Positions 35,608 through 44,024 of a DNA stretch of 64,000 nucleotides are shown one piece after another. How positions within the stretch are numbered: the first letter of the stretch is position 1; each line of letters starts with the position of its first letter. A program made the translations under genes and the position numbers. The notes under the pieces were generated by a model. It saw only the letters and a program-made list of their open reading frames with translations. It did not search any database and was not told the origin of the DNA. This stretch comes from CAYRVX01 sp964427875 (GTDB lineage Bacteria > Planctomycetota > Phycisphaerae > SM23-33), in contig CAYRVX010000008.1 in the NCBI GenBank assembly GCA_964427875.1, positions 44,647-108,646 on the forward strand, written 5' to 3'.

Positions 35608-35826
35608 TCAGGACGTTACGCGGCAGGCCATGTCGCAGATCGCGAAGTAGGACGACGGGATATCGCGCCCGAGGTCGCCGAGCAGGCGGCGCAGGGCCCA
35701 CTTCGCCTGGCGCCGTTCTGCCCAGTCCTGGCCGCTCAGGGCCCCGAAGGACCCGCAGCAGCGAGGGCAATGAGAAACGCGCTCGTCGTCATCGCAGCGG
35801 TCCTTCCCGCCCCGGAAACACGTGTG
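35608..35826 (-). pseudogene. Cys-rich coding-like remnant downstream of aldo/keto reductase
   Basis: Reading in frame past the TAG of the aldo/keto reductase gives about 72 residues without an ATG start, including HCPRCCGSFG and a helical stretch WAERRQAKWALRRLLGDLG, ending at TGA (35608-35610). GC-rich third positions are compatible with former coding. It may be a broken small protein or a lost C-terminal extension; no family is recognised. Confidence 0.3.
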
Positions 35827-36807
35827 CTACCTGCCGACGTCCTTCTCTTCCGCCCGGTCGGTGGCCAGGGGCGGCTCGGGGCTGAGGGCGGAGAGCTCCG
35901 CTCGCCACTCGGGCGTCATTTCGACCTCCGCAGCCGCCAGGGACGGGGCCAATTGCTCGAGGTCGCGCGCCCCGATGATCGGCGCCGTGACGGCCGGATG
36001 AGACATCACCCACGCCACCGCCAGCGTCGCCGGGTGCAGCCCCCGCTCGCCCGCGTGGGCGACGAGCTTGTCGGCCGTCTCGTAGCAGGATGGGTCCGCG
36101 TAGCGCTTCACGTACCCGGGGTGGTCCACGAGCCGGCCGGCCTCGGGCCTCCTGCCCACGCCGTACTTGCCCGTCAGCAGCCCGCCGCCCAGCGGGCTGT
36201 AGGGGATCACGCCGAGCCGTTCGGCCGCGGCCATCGGGAGGATCTCCACCTCCGCCTGGCGCTTCGCGAGGCTGTACATCGGCTGGATGCACTCGAAGCG
36301 CGCCAGGTGCTCGCGGGCGCAGACGCCGAGGGCCTTCTCGATCTGCCACGCCGCCCAGTTGCTCACGGCCGGGTAGAGGACCTTTCCCTGCCGCACGAGG
36401 TCGTCCAGCGCTTGCAGCGGCTGCTCGATCGGCGTGTCGGCGTCGAACATGTGCAGGAAGTACAGGTCGAGGCGGTCGGTCTTGAGGCGCGTCAGGCTGG
36501 CCTCGACGGCGAGCATGACGTGCCGCCGCGACAGCCCGCGGGCGTTCACGTCGTCGCCCATCGGGTTGTAGACCTTGCTGGTCAGGACGATCTCGTCGCG
36601 GCAGTCGGCGATCAGGCGCCCGAGGATCTCCTCGGCCCGGCCCCTGGAGTACATGTCCGCGCAGTCGAAGAAGTTGATCCCCGCCTCCCGGCAGCGGTGG
36701 AACATCGCGGCGGCAGTCTCCTCGTCGGCGTCGCCGCCGAAGCTCATCGTCCCGAAGCACAACTGCGAGACCCGAACGCCCGTGCGACCCAGGAGCACGT
36801 ATTCCAT
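35827..36807 (-). CDS. Cytosolic aldo/keto reductase
   Basis: 326 residues from the ATG at 36807 (MEYVLLGRTGVRVSQL). Unlike the two exported relatives at the left of the window it keeps the full tetrad: Asp48 and Tyr53 in FFDCADMYSRG, Lys78 in VLTSKV and His119 in LYFLHMFD. The C-terminal NADPH-binding segment HPAVTAPIIGARDLEQL is canonical. There is no signal peptide. It should reduce aldehydes or ketones, or oxidise alcohols, with NADP(H). The next gene on the same strand (upstream) is a large membrane protein 160 nt away. Substrate unknown. Confidence 0.92.
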   Translation of the reverse strand: MEYVLLGRTGVRVSQLCFGTMSFGGDADEETAAAMFHRCREAGINFFDCADMYSRGRAEEILGRLIADCRDEIVLTSKVYNPMGDDVNARGLSRRHVMLAVEASLTRLKTDRLDLYFLHMFDADTPIEQPLQALDDLVRQGKVLYPAVSNWAAWQIEKALGVCAREHLARFECIQPMYSLAKRQAEVEILPMAAAERLGVIPYSPLGGGLLTGKYGVGRRPEAGRLVDHPGYVKRYADPSCYETADKLVAHAGERGLHPATLAVAWVMSHPAVTAPIIGARDLEQLAPSLAAAEVEMTPEWRAELSALSPEPPLATDRAEEKDVGR

Positions 36808-36966
36808 CGGTCCGCCCTTTCGCTGCGTGTTGCCTCCCTCGCGGCGTCCCCCGTGGACGCCGGGGGAGATCATACCCGTCTGTCTGCCCCGTTGTCACGG
36901 GAGCAGGCGGAGGTGCTCGACCGGCCACTGAAGTGGCCAGCCCTCGAAGGGGGGCGGGAACCGGGC

Positions 36967-38988
36967 CTATCGGCGCGGCGCCGCGGCGCGCCGCGTGTCG
37001 ACCCAGACCGCAATCGTGAAGCGGCCCTTCTTGGGCGCGGGGTTCACCCGCGTCCTGACGAGCATCCCTCGATCGAGTGACCACGTGTGGCTGGCGGACC
37101 ACTTGCCGTCGGTCCCCACGCGCCCGGCTTCGGTGGCCCTGCTCCTGCTGCCGCGACCGTGGTTCTCGACCCATTCCCAGACGTATGGTGTCCGGTACGG
37201 TTCGCTCTCCAGGCGGATCACTCGCAGGTTGAGCGTGCGGAGTCTCTCTCCTTCGCCCTCGTAGAGCAGCAGCGCCGCCTGGCCCGGGCCGACTTCCAAC
37301 TCGAACGCCTGCGTGTTGGCGTCGATCTCATGGAAGCCCGCCGCCCGGAAGTCCTCGGCCGTCGGAGGCGCGGCCTTCTTGGCCTTCTCGTCGCCGAGCG
37401 CTTCGGCCAGTTTCTTCGCCAGGCCGTCGAGCTTGGCTTGGAACGGGCCGGCGTCCCATAGGCCCCAAAGCAGGGCGCGCCCTCGGCGGATGCCGGCCTG
37501 CGCCTTGTCGTGCTCCTTCCGCCCTAGGTAATGGTGAATCAACTGCACCTGCGCCGGCAGCGACCGCCAGGGGCGCCGCTCGAGCAGATTGTACATCCGC
37601 AGCCGCTGATCGTCGTCGAACAAGCGGCTGAAGAACAGCAGCGCGTCGGTCGGCGCCGGCTCGGCCAGCAGGCGCTCCAGGGCGGCGCGGCGCTCCTCCG
37701 GCCCGAAGCGCTCGCGCAGGCGGACGTACAGCGTCGTCTGCGGTTCGCTCGCTTCGCCGCTGTTCACCACCCAACCGGTCCGCACCCGCTCGGACGGGCG
37801 GTAAACGTGAATCCGCGCCGGACCGTGCTCCATCCGCAGGTTCCTCTTGCCGCAGGAGAGTTCCCGCCATCCGCCGGCCTCCAGCTCCTTCGAGAGCCGT
37901 TCGAGCAGCTCGGCCAGTCCCTTCTTCCCCACGCGAAGGCGCCAGTACGTTTCGCCGTGCGTCAGCAGCCCGCGATAGGAACAGAGGCGCCTGGCGCCGA
38001 TCTTTCGCAGCGGCTCCGGCAGCTTCGCCGCGCGGTAAGCGCCGTAGAGGCCTTCCGGCACGTCCCGCGGCACGCCGTACTTCTCCCGCCACTTCGTGAA
38101 GGCCTTCCCCAGCCCCTCACCGATCTCCCCGGCGATGTTCCTCGCCGCCAGGCCGTGCCGCAGCGACTCGTAGCCGACCGTCTTGCTCTCGTGCCGCACG
38201 GTGCCCTCCCAGTGGAAATCCAGCACCGGGGGGTCCCTGCCATCGTGATAGCTGGCCGTGCCCCGCCAGGGCGACGATCCGGCCGAGACGTCGATCTCGG
38301 CCCGGAGCGTCACGGCGTACGGGACCGGCGTGACCCGGACGTTGCGGGCAGCCACCAGGACGAAAACATCGGGACGAAGCTCGCCGTCCGGCGGGAACCG
38401 GCCTTCGGTGAACAGCACGGCCTCCTCCACGAATGGCATCCCTGCCAGCACCTCGCGGAGCGCCGAGCCGATCAGCGAGTCCAGCGCATGCCCGCCTTCG
38501 GCGATGACGGCCACGCGACGGCAGGCGAGGCGCGCATTGTCGCTTGAGGAGGACACGGTCGTCGAGCTCGTGTTGTTCCGCGCCTCGATCGTGGCGGCGT
38601 GGGCGCTGAAGCGTGCGGACTCATCCGGGCCGTCGCCGCCGCGGCCGACGAACGGCGTCATCCACAGGTGCGTCAGGCCCGGGAAGTTCAGGAAGAAGCC
38701 CGCGATGGCGACGACGGCGGCCGTCAGGGCAATCTGAACCGCGCCGATCCGCAACTTCTGCGCCTCGGGCGAGCGGCGATGGGCGAAGAAGAAGTACATC
38801 GCCGTCAGGAACGGGTTGACGAAGACGAACGTGGCCAGCCAGAACCACCGCGTCCTGCGGTCGTCGCCCAGGATCGGGTAGAACCGCCGGCGGCGGGCGC
38901 AGCGGACCAGCAGCACCGCCCAGGCAACCACATAGGCCGCCAGGACGGCGTAGACTGCGTAAGGCAAGAGACTCAATATCTTCTGCAT
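36967..38988 (-). CDS. Large membrane-anchored protein of unknown function
   Basis: 673 residues. Three hydrophobic segments lie at the N-terminus (LLPYAVYAVLAAYVVAWAVL; FWLATFVFVNPFLTAMYFFF; IALTAAVVAIAGFFLNFPG). A Ser/Thr-rich linker follows (NNTSSTTVSSSS, about residue 138), then a long soluble part with no recognised motif. The soluble part includes a possible domain RPDVFVLVAARNVRVTPVP and a C-terminal beta-rich region containing HTWSLDRGMLVRTRVNP. The start ATG has only a weak ribosome site. It may be a sensor or envelope-assembly protein; nothing in the context decides this. Confidence 0.72.
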   Translation of the reverse strand: MQKILSLLPYAVYAVLAAYVVAWAVLLVRCARRRRFYPILGDDRRTRWFWLATFVFVNPFLTAMYFFFAHRRSPEAQKLRIGAVQIALTAAVVAIAGFFLNFPGLTHLWMTPFVGRGGDGPDESARFSAHAATIEARNNTSSTTVSSSSDNARLACRRVAVIAEGGHALDSLIGSALREVLAGMPFVEEAVLFTEGRFPPDGELRPDVFVLVAARNVRVTPVPYAVTLRAEIDVSAGSSPWRGTASYHDGRDPPVLDFHWEGTVRHESKTVGYESLRHGLAARNIAGEIGEGLGKAFTKWREKYGVPRDVPEGLYGAYRAAKLPEPLRKIGARRLCSYRGLLTHGETYWRLRVGKKGLAELLERLSKELEAGGWRELSCGKRNLRMEHGPARIHVYRPSERVRTGWVVNSGEASEPQTTLYVRLRERFGPEERRAALERLLAEPAPTDALLFFSRLFDDDQRLRMYNLLERRPWRSLPAQVQLIHHYLGRKEHDKAQAGIRRGRALLWGLWDAGPFQAKLDGLAKKLAEALGDEKAKKAAPPTAEDFRAAGFHEIDANTQAFELEVGPGQAALLLYEGEGERLRTLNLRVIRLESEPYRTPYVWEWVENHGRGSRSRATEAGRVGTDGKWSASHTWSLDRGMLVRTRVNPAPKKGRFTIAVWVDTRRAAAPRR

Positions 38989-39300
38989 TGGGACTGCCGC
39001 CTCGTTGGGGGCCTTCGTCCGTCCCGTAGTCGTCCGCCGCGGGGCTGCATTGCACGGTTTCCGCGAGGTCTTCCGGCCGCGAACCGGCCAGATCTGTCCG
39101 ATTCATTGGCAAGAGGGGGCCGAAACGATCAGATGTTCCCAGGTTTCTTGCCAGTATCGTGGGCCACTACCGCATTTCGAGCGAATGCCATTGCACGCAA
39201 GCGGGCCCCCGAACGCAAGGCAAGAACTGGTCGCGGTTCACCGCGCCCTGCGCCCGACGGCCTCTGTTTCGCCCAGCGACAGAGATAACAAGAATTCCTC
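38989..39300. other. Gene-free junction left of the restriction-modification cassette
   Basis: No convincing coding sequence in either direction. Short inverted repeats occur (for example CGGCCGCGAACCGGCC near 39078). Base composition becomes visibly less GC-rich from about 39100 onward, marking the left edge of the R-M cassette. Confidence 0.5.
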
Positions 39301-39329
39301 TTGACCCAAGACGTCGTGACGTCTAGCAT
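39301..39329 (+). promoter_or_regulatory. Candidate promoter giving a leaderless methyltransferase mRNA
   Basis: TTGACC (39301-39306) and TAGCAT (39324-39329) are 17 nt apart. Transcription would be expected to start near 39336-39337, which is the preferred ATG. No Shine-Dalgarno sequence precedes any of the candidate starts, supporting a leaderless message. Confidence 0.45.
39309..39324. promoter_or_regulatory. Palindromic operator candidate in the methyltransferase promoter
   Basis: AGACGT, CGTG, ACGTCT: perfect 6-bp arms around a 4-nt centre, lying in the spacer between the -35 and -10 elements and touching the first base of the -10. It could allow autorepression by the methyltransferase's N-terminal helix-turn-helix-like domain; this is inference. 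Confidence 0.4.
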
Positions 39330-39336
39330 GGCAGGC

Positions 39337-40506
39337 ATGGCAGAGCAGGAAGTCAGGTATCCCCCGGGGCGCGTCCGAGATGCAATCCTAGGTGTCCTCT
39401 CGCTGACTTCCAGGCCACTCTCGGTCAAGGAGATCGAGAAAAGGGTAAGCGATGTGATCGGGCCCACTCCGTCGTCTTCGGTCCGCTCTTACTTGCGGCT
39501 CAACACCCCCGAACTGTTCGTTCGGGAGGCTCGAGGGTATTACACCGTCAACGGGCGGGACATCCTGGGGGTAGAAACGCCCTCGGTGCCCGCGCGCGCG
39601 TGGCGGGAACCGGTGAAGTTTGGGGCGGCCACCCTCTTCCATGCGGACTGCTTCGACTGGATTCCCCGGCAAAGCGATCAGACGATCCATGCCGTCGTCA
39701 CGGACCCCCCCTACGGGCTCCACGAGTACACTCCGGAACAACAGACGAAGCTGCGTAACGGCAAGGGAGGCGTCTGGCGAATCCCACCGTCTTTCGACGG
39801 GAATCGCAGGGCGCCTGTGCCCCGATTCACGACGCTTACGCCGGGCCAGCTCGAACAGATACGGACGTTCTTCACCCTGTGGGGGAAGCTTCTGGAGCCG
39901 AAGCTTGTCCCGGGCGCCCACGTGGTCGTCGCGTCGAATCCCTTGGTTTCATACATCGTATCCGGCGCCTTGGCGGCTGCCGGGCTGGAGCGCCGTGGCG
40001 AGATCATCCGCCTGACCATGACCATGCGGGGGGGAGATCGACCGAAGGCGGCACATGAGGAGTTCCCCGAAATCAGCGTGATGCCTCGATCAATGTGGGA
40101 GCCGTGGATCGTCTATCGCAAGCCTATTGAGGGAAGGGTCCAGGACAACTTAAGGAAATGGGGCACGGGCGGCTTCCGGCGGCCGAGCAGGGACAAGCCT
40201 TTCGGAGACGTGGTACGCTCGGCGCCCACGCGAAAGGAGGAGCGCAAACTGGCCCCCCATCCCAGCCTCAAGCCCCAGGCGTTCCTCCGTCAACTGGTGC
40301 GCGCCGTTCTCCCGCTCGGGGAAGGCGTCGTGCTGGATCCCTTCGCGGGGGCCGGCTCCACCTTGGCTGCGGCGGAAGTGGTCGGGTACCGGAGCATGGG
40401 CGTGGAGAAAGACGAACACTACTTCCAGATGGCTCGCAGGGCCGTCCCCAAGTTGATTGCCTGCCGGCAGGGGAGGGCTAGGCCCGGTAAATCCAGTTCT
40501 CCCTGA
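39337..40506 (+). CDS. Type II DNA adenine (or N4-cytosine) methyltransferase
   Basis: 389 residues from the ATG at 39337; a TTG at 39301 and an ATG at 39328 are alternatives without ribosome sites. Residues about 8-75 look like a winged-helix/HARE-type DNA-binding domain (SVKEIEKRVSDV, ARGYYTVNG). The catalytic motif IV, DPPY, is at 123-126 and the AdoMet motif I, DPFAGAG, at 334-340. This order is that of the beta class of amino-methyltransferases, and DPPY favours N6-adenine. The gene converges on a PD-(D/E)xK nuclease and overlaps its 3' end by 29 nt, forming an R-M pair. Less GC-rich codon use than its neighbours suggests horizontal acquisition. Recognition sequence unknown. Confidence 0.9.
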   Translation: MAEQEVRYPPGRVRDAILGVLSLTSRPLSVKEIEKRVSDVIGPTPSSSVRSYLRLNTPELFVREARGYYTVNGRDILGVETPSVPARAWREPVKFGAATLFHADCFDWIPRQSDQTIHAVVTDPPYGLHEYTPEQQTKLRNGKGGVWRIPPSFDGNRRAPVPRFTTLTPGQLEQIRTFFTLWGKLLEPKLVPGAHVVVASNPLVSYIVSGALAAAGLERRGEIIRLTMTMRGGDRPKAAHEEFPEISVMPRSMWEPWIVYRKPIEGRVQDNLRKWGTGGFRRPSRDKPFGDVVRSAPTRKEERKLAPHPSLKPQAFLRQLVRAVLPLGEGVVLDPFAGAGSTLAAAEVVGYRSMGVEKDEHYFQMARRAVPKLIACRQGRARPGKSSSP

Positions 40507-41080
40507 GCTTGTGAATGCCGTCTCTGTGGAGGGTAGCTGTTCTTGTCCCAAGTTCCCCCCGCGGGTTCTTCCGAAAGTCCTGGTCAGTCACGTGCCCAAG
40601 ATACACCTCGGTGAATCTCATGGGGCGACGGTCACAAGCGGGTTCGGTCTTGGTGTCGACCTCGTATACGAACACACACATCCATTGCTCTCTCGCACCG
40701 TGTGTATCGACGGCCCCTCCTGCCTTCCTTGTCGTCTTCACTTCCACGCCTTCCGTCCCGGCCTTCACGGAGTTACCCGGGTAGATGCCCTGTACGATCA
40801 AGTCGGGGTGACCGTTGAAGTACTTGTTCTCGGTCAGCACTCGCGAATGGCTTGCCAGGCTCGCAGTCAGCATATCAGAGAGGACCCCGGACATAATGGC
40901 TGGGCGCAACATGTCGTCAAGGCGCCGAAGGCCCTTCCGGGCGAGGAGCGTATTGACATCGTAGAAGAAATCGTAGACGTCCTGCATAGCCGTCTGGAAG
41001 TCCAGCAGCCTCAGCTCATAAGGCAGCTCCGCCCGTGCGTTGAATCTGTTCGTGTCAACATTGCTGCGGGCGGTTTCCAT
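40478..41080 (-). CDS. Type II restriction endonuclease, PD-(D/E)xK fold
   Basis: 200 residues. The nuclease core is visible as Pro92-Asp93 in NGHPDLIVQGIY and Glu113-x-Lys115 in GVEVKTTRK, the standard metal-binding arrangement. An N-terminal helical part (residues 20-85) and a C-terminal basic segment (FRKNPRGELGTRTATLHRD) probably contact DNA. The gene is convergent with the beta-class methyltransferase and its stop lies inside that gene, so the two messages are complementary over 29 nt. It has its own promoter-like sequence upstream, so nuclease and methylase are separately controlled. I do not recognise a named isoschizomer family. Confidence 0.8.
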   Translation of the reverse strand: METARSNVDTNRFNARAELPYELRLLDFQTAMQDVYDFFYDVNTLLARKGLRRLDDMLRPAIMSGVLSDMLTASLASHSRVLTENKYFNGHPDLIVQGIYPGNSVKAGTEGVEVKTTRKAGGAVDTHGAREQWMCVFVYEVDTKTEPACDRRPMRFTEVYLGHVTDQDFRKNPRGELGTRTATLHRDGIHKLRENWIYRA

Positions 41081-41114
41081 GGCGTCGTGTGATCCGAACT
41101 GATCTGTTTCGCCG

Positions 41115-41144
41115 AAACTACCGCCATCCCCCGTTCCCCGTCAA
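41115..41144 (-). promoter_or_regulatory. Candidate promoter of the restriction endonuclease gene
   Basis: On the minus strand, TTGACG (41144-41139) and TAGTTT (41120-41115) are separated by 18 nt, about 35 nt before the start ATG. It shares no palindrome with the methyltransferase promoter. Confidence 0.4.
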
Positions 41145-41237
41145 CCGCAAAGCTCGCCCGGACCGTGCTGCGTGGGGATAGCCCAGCAGCACAGGCCCCG
41201 GAATCGACGTACCCTTGCACAGGGCGTGCGTCCCCAA

Positions 41238-41501
41238 TCACTCGAACTTGTAGTGCTTCTTCACCGGCGCGGCTACGTCCCAGACACAGTCCATTCCCTT
41301 GGGGAACACGACCATGTCGCCGGGGCCGAAGCTGACCTGCTCCCCGCCGGCCGTGACGGTCACCTCCCCGGCGAGCACGTAGCAGGTCTCCTGTTGGTCG
41401 TAGTGCCAGTCAAACGTCGAGACGTCGCACGACCACGTCGGCCACTGCCCGGCCTCGGCGATCTGCTCATCACTCGGCTGGGTCACCTGGATCTCACTCA
41501 T
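41238..41501 (-). CDS. Small single-domain cupin
   Basis: 87 residues, the size of a minimal cupin of the DUF861/Cupin_3 type. The conserved strand signatures ETCYVLAGEVTVTAGG and VSFGPGDMVVFPKGMDCVW are clear. His/Glu metal ligands of classical cupins are only partly present (a His in FDWHYD and a Glu in QQETCY). It starts 16 nt after the second permease of a sugar ABC transporter and is the last gene of that minus-strand unit. It may bind or isomerise the imported sugar, or act as a small regulatory binding protein. Confidence 0.82.
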   Translation of the reverse strand: MSEIQVTQPSDEQIAEAGQWPTWSCDVSTFDWHYDQQETCYVLAGEVTVTAGGEQVSFGPGDMVVFPKGMDCVWDVAAPVKKHYKFE

Positions 41502-41516
41502 GGGCGTCTCCCTGCA

Positions 41517-42836
41517 TTATCCTTTCAGCCCCGTAGTGGCCACGCTGCGCATGAACGTCTTCATCGCGAAGAAGAACAGGACGATCAGCGGCAGGCTGAA
41601 CACCGTCGAGGCGGCCATCAGAAGGTGCCACGGCGTGCCACCGTGCTCGCTGGCGAACGCCTGAAGCGAGAGGCTCAGCGTGAACTGCTTCTCGTGGTTG
41701 AGGTAGATCAGCGGCCCGAGGAAGTCCTTCCACGTGCCGAGGAAGGTGAACAGCGCGACCATGGCGATGACCGGCCGGCTCAGCGGGACGACCACGTTCC
41801 AGAGGATCTCCAGCTCCGTGCACCCGTCGATGCGCGCGGCGTCCATGAGGTCCTTGGGCAGCCCGAGGAAGAACTGCCGCAGCAGGAAGATGAAGAAGGC
41901 CGTGCCGAACCACCGGGCCACCCACAGCGGCTTGAACGTGCCCACCCATCCCAGGTTGCGGTACATCAGGTACACCGGGATCATGGTCACGACGAAGGGC
42001 ACCATGATCGTCGCCAGCGTCAGCGCGAACAGGGCCTTTCGCCCGGGAAACTCCAGGTACGCGAAGCCGTACGCCACGATCACCGACGAGATCACCGTCC
42101 CGCAGACCGTCATCGCGCACAGAAGCAGCGTGTTGCCCAGGCTCCGCGCGAAGTGCACCCGCCGCAGCGCGACGGGGTAGTTGTTGGGGATGATCTTCGG
42201 GCCCTTGCGAATGCGGCTCTCCGGCACGATGTCCCACGCGCGCTCGACGTTCACGAAGGGCGAGCTGACGCCCTTGGTGTCGGTGTCCTCCGGCCGCCAC
42301 TCGCGGACGAGGTAGAGCTTCTCGCCCCCGGCGGCCGGGGCGACGCGGCGGACGAGATCGGCCGGCACGACGCGCCCGGAGCGAAGGGCCAGCTTTCCGG
42401 CCGCAGGGTCGAACGTGTTGTTCTCGTCGGCCAGCACCTTCGTCTCGGGCGTGACGTTGGCGTCCATCTGCCGGCGCTCCTCGTCGGTGAAGGAGACGCT
42501 CTGCCGCCAGGTGTCCGGGCCGAAGGGCAGCGTCAGCTCGCCGGCGGCGAACGTCTCCCGCGGGCGGACGATGTACAGCGGCTTGTCCTTCTCGGGCTCG
42601 ATCGGCCGGGCCAGCGTGACGTCGTGCTCCGTCCCGTCGATCGTCGCGTGGTAGCCCGTGGCGAAGAAGGCGGTCGTGAGGGCCTCGGGCTTCTGGAGCG
42701 TCTGGTCCAGCGGCTTGAGGCTCGTCGCGATCATCCACACCAGCGGCAGGACGAAGAACAGCCCGCCGGTGATCAGGACCAGGTGGATCACCGATCGAGC
42801 GTGCCAGGGCGGTCTCTTGTCGCCGACGGAGGACAT
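41517..42836 (-). CDS. Carbohydrate ABC transporter permease, MalG type, with large inserted loop
   Basis: 439 residues, against about 280 for usual CUT1 MalG-type permeases. A first helix (VIHLVLITGGLFFVLPLVWMI) is followed by a soluble insert of roughly 170 residues (about 50-215) before the remaining helices. The EAA loop that docks to the ATPase is DAARIDGCTELEILWNVVVP. The C-terminal helix ends with FFFAMKTFMRSVATTGLKG, typical of the family. It lies 9 nt after the MalF-type permease gene. The insert would project outside the cytoplasm and might contact the binding protein. Confidence 0.92.
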   Translation of the reverse strand: MSSVGDKRPPWHARSVIHLVLITGGLFFVLPLVWMIATSLKPLDQTLQKPEALTTAFFATGYHATIDGTEHDVTLARPIEPEKDKPLYIVRPRETFAAGELTLPFGPDTWRQSVSFTDEERRQMDANVTPETKVLADENNTFDPAAGKLALRSGRVVPADLVRRVAPAAGGEKLYLVREWRPEDTDTKGVSSPFVNVERAWDIVPESRIRKGPKIIPNNYPVALRRVHFARSLGNTLLLCAMTVCGTVISSVIVAYGFAYLEFPGRKALFALTLATIMVPFVVTMIPVYLMYRNLGWVGTFKPLWVARWFGTAFFIFLLRQFFLGLPKDLMDAARIDGCTELEILWNVVVPLSRPVIAMVALFTFLGTWKDFLGPLIYLNHEKQFTLSLSLQAFASEHGGTPWHLLMAASTVFSLPLIVLFFFAMKTFMRSVATTGLKG

Positions 42837-42845
42837 GCTGCCAGG

Positions 42846-44024
42846 TCACCTCGCCGCGTAGTGCACGTGCCTTTTCGACAGTCTGAAGGCCAGGAGCGTC
42901 AGGGCCACGATGATCAGAAACAGCACCGCCGCCACGGCGGAGGCGTAGCCGAGACGGTGGTACTGGAATGCCTGGTCGTAGACGAACATGGCGACGAAGC
43001 GGGTCTTATCCTCCGGCCCGCCCTGGGTCATGATGTAGGGCGCCGCGAAGACCTGGAACGCCCCGATGATCGACATGACCACGTTGAAGAGGATCACCGG
43101 CGAGATCATGGGGATGGTCACGCTGATGGTTTTCCGCCACCACCCGGCGCCGTCGATCTCGGCGGCCTCGTAGAGCTCGACGGGCACGTCCTGGAGCTTG
43201 GCGAGGTAGATGACGGCCATCTGCCCCACGCCCCACATGGACATGATGATGATGGCCCACAGCGCCCAGCACGGCGCGAACGGCAGGCCCGCGGGAAACG
43301 GGTCGCCGTCGGTCAGCCAGCCCGGCGCGTGCATCTTCTTCATGTCGCCGGGCGCGAAGCGGTAGCCCAGTGCGCCGGCCGCGGCCAGGGCGCCGAGCAC
43401 GACGGCCGCCGCCGCGGCGGCCGCGACCACGCGGCGAAGTTGAGACTCTTCCGCCCAGACTCGCTTCGCAGTCGGCCCCCACGCAATCAGCGCGAGCGCC
43501 GGCGCGATCAGCAGCCAGAGCGCCCCCGCGCCGACGCCCCCGGCGCCGGCCTTGAGGAGGTCGATGTCGAAGAAGCGGCTCGTCCACCAGTCGCCGGCGC
43601 GAAACAGGTACTTCAGCACCAGGTTCAGCAGGCCGGCCTCGGCGTTGAAGATCCACAGCCAGAGAATCGCCACGACGACGGTCGGCACGAGGTGGGGCAG
43701 GTAGAAGATCACCCGGTAGAACGCCTGCCCGCGGACCCGAGCGTTGAGCAGCAGCGCCAGCGACAGCGCGAGAAACACGCCGATCGGGATCGCCACGGCC
43801 GCGAACATCGTCGTCACGCCCAGGCAGCGGTGGAAGACCGGGTCGCCGAGCAGCTCGGCGTAGTTGGCCCCCCCGATCCACATCGGCCCCTTCATGGGCG
43901 GGAACTCGCAGAAGCTGAAGTACCCCGCCGCGAGGAACGGATACGCGATGAAGAAGGCCAGCCCGCACAGCCAGGGGAGCACGAAGGCGTAGCCCGTCAG
44001 GGATTTCCTCATCCCGCCGGTCAT
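42846..44024 (-). CDS. Carbohydrate ABC transporter permease, MalF type, with extra helices
   Basis: 392 residues. The start overlaps the stop of the solute-binding protein gene as ATGA, so translation is coupled. The first helix (YAFVLPWLCGLAFFIAYPFL) and the EAA loop YEAAEIDGAGWWRKTISVTIP are standard for CUT1 sugar importers. An insert of about 100 residues (around 145-265), with two additional hydrophobic segments (LWLLIAPALALIAW; AAAAAAVVLGALAAAGALG), splits the usual six-helix core. Together with the following permease it forms the membrane channel. Confidence 0.92.
   Translation of the reverse strand: MTGGMRKSLTGYAFVLPWLCGLAFFIAYPFLAAGYFSFCEFPPMKGPMWIGGANYAELLGDPVFHRCLGVTTMFAAVAIPIGVFLALSLALLLNARVRGQAFYRVIFYLPHLVPTVVVAILWLWIFNAEAGLLNLVLKYLFRAGDWWTSRFFDIDLLKAGAGGVGAGALWLLIAPALALIAWGPTAKRVWAEESQLRRVVAAAAAAAVVLGALAAAGALGYRFAPGDMKKMHAPGWLTDGDPFPAGLPFAPCWALWAIIIMSMWGVGQMAVIYLAKLQDVPVELYEAAEIDGAGWWRKTISVTIPMISPVILFNVVMSIIGAFQVFAAPYIMTQGGPEDKTRFVAMFVYDQAFQYHRLGYASAVAAVLFLIIVALTLLAFRLSKRHVHYAAR

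Noticed and set aside
35564..35770. Alternative 68-codon minus-strand frame near the aldo/keto reductase
   Set aside because: Arg/Pro/Leu-rich text without motif; the Cys-rich frame reported as a remnant looks more protein-like, though weakly.
39005..39304. 99-codon plus-strand frame before the methyltransferase, considered as a controller protein
   Set aside because: No helix-turn-helix pattern and poor ribosome site; the region shifts composition midway.
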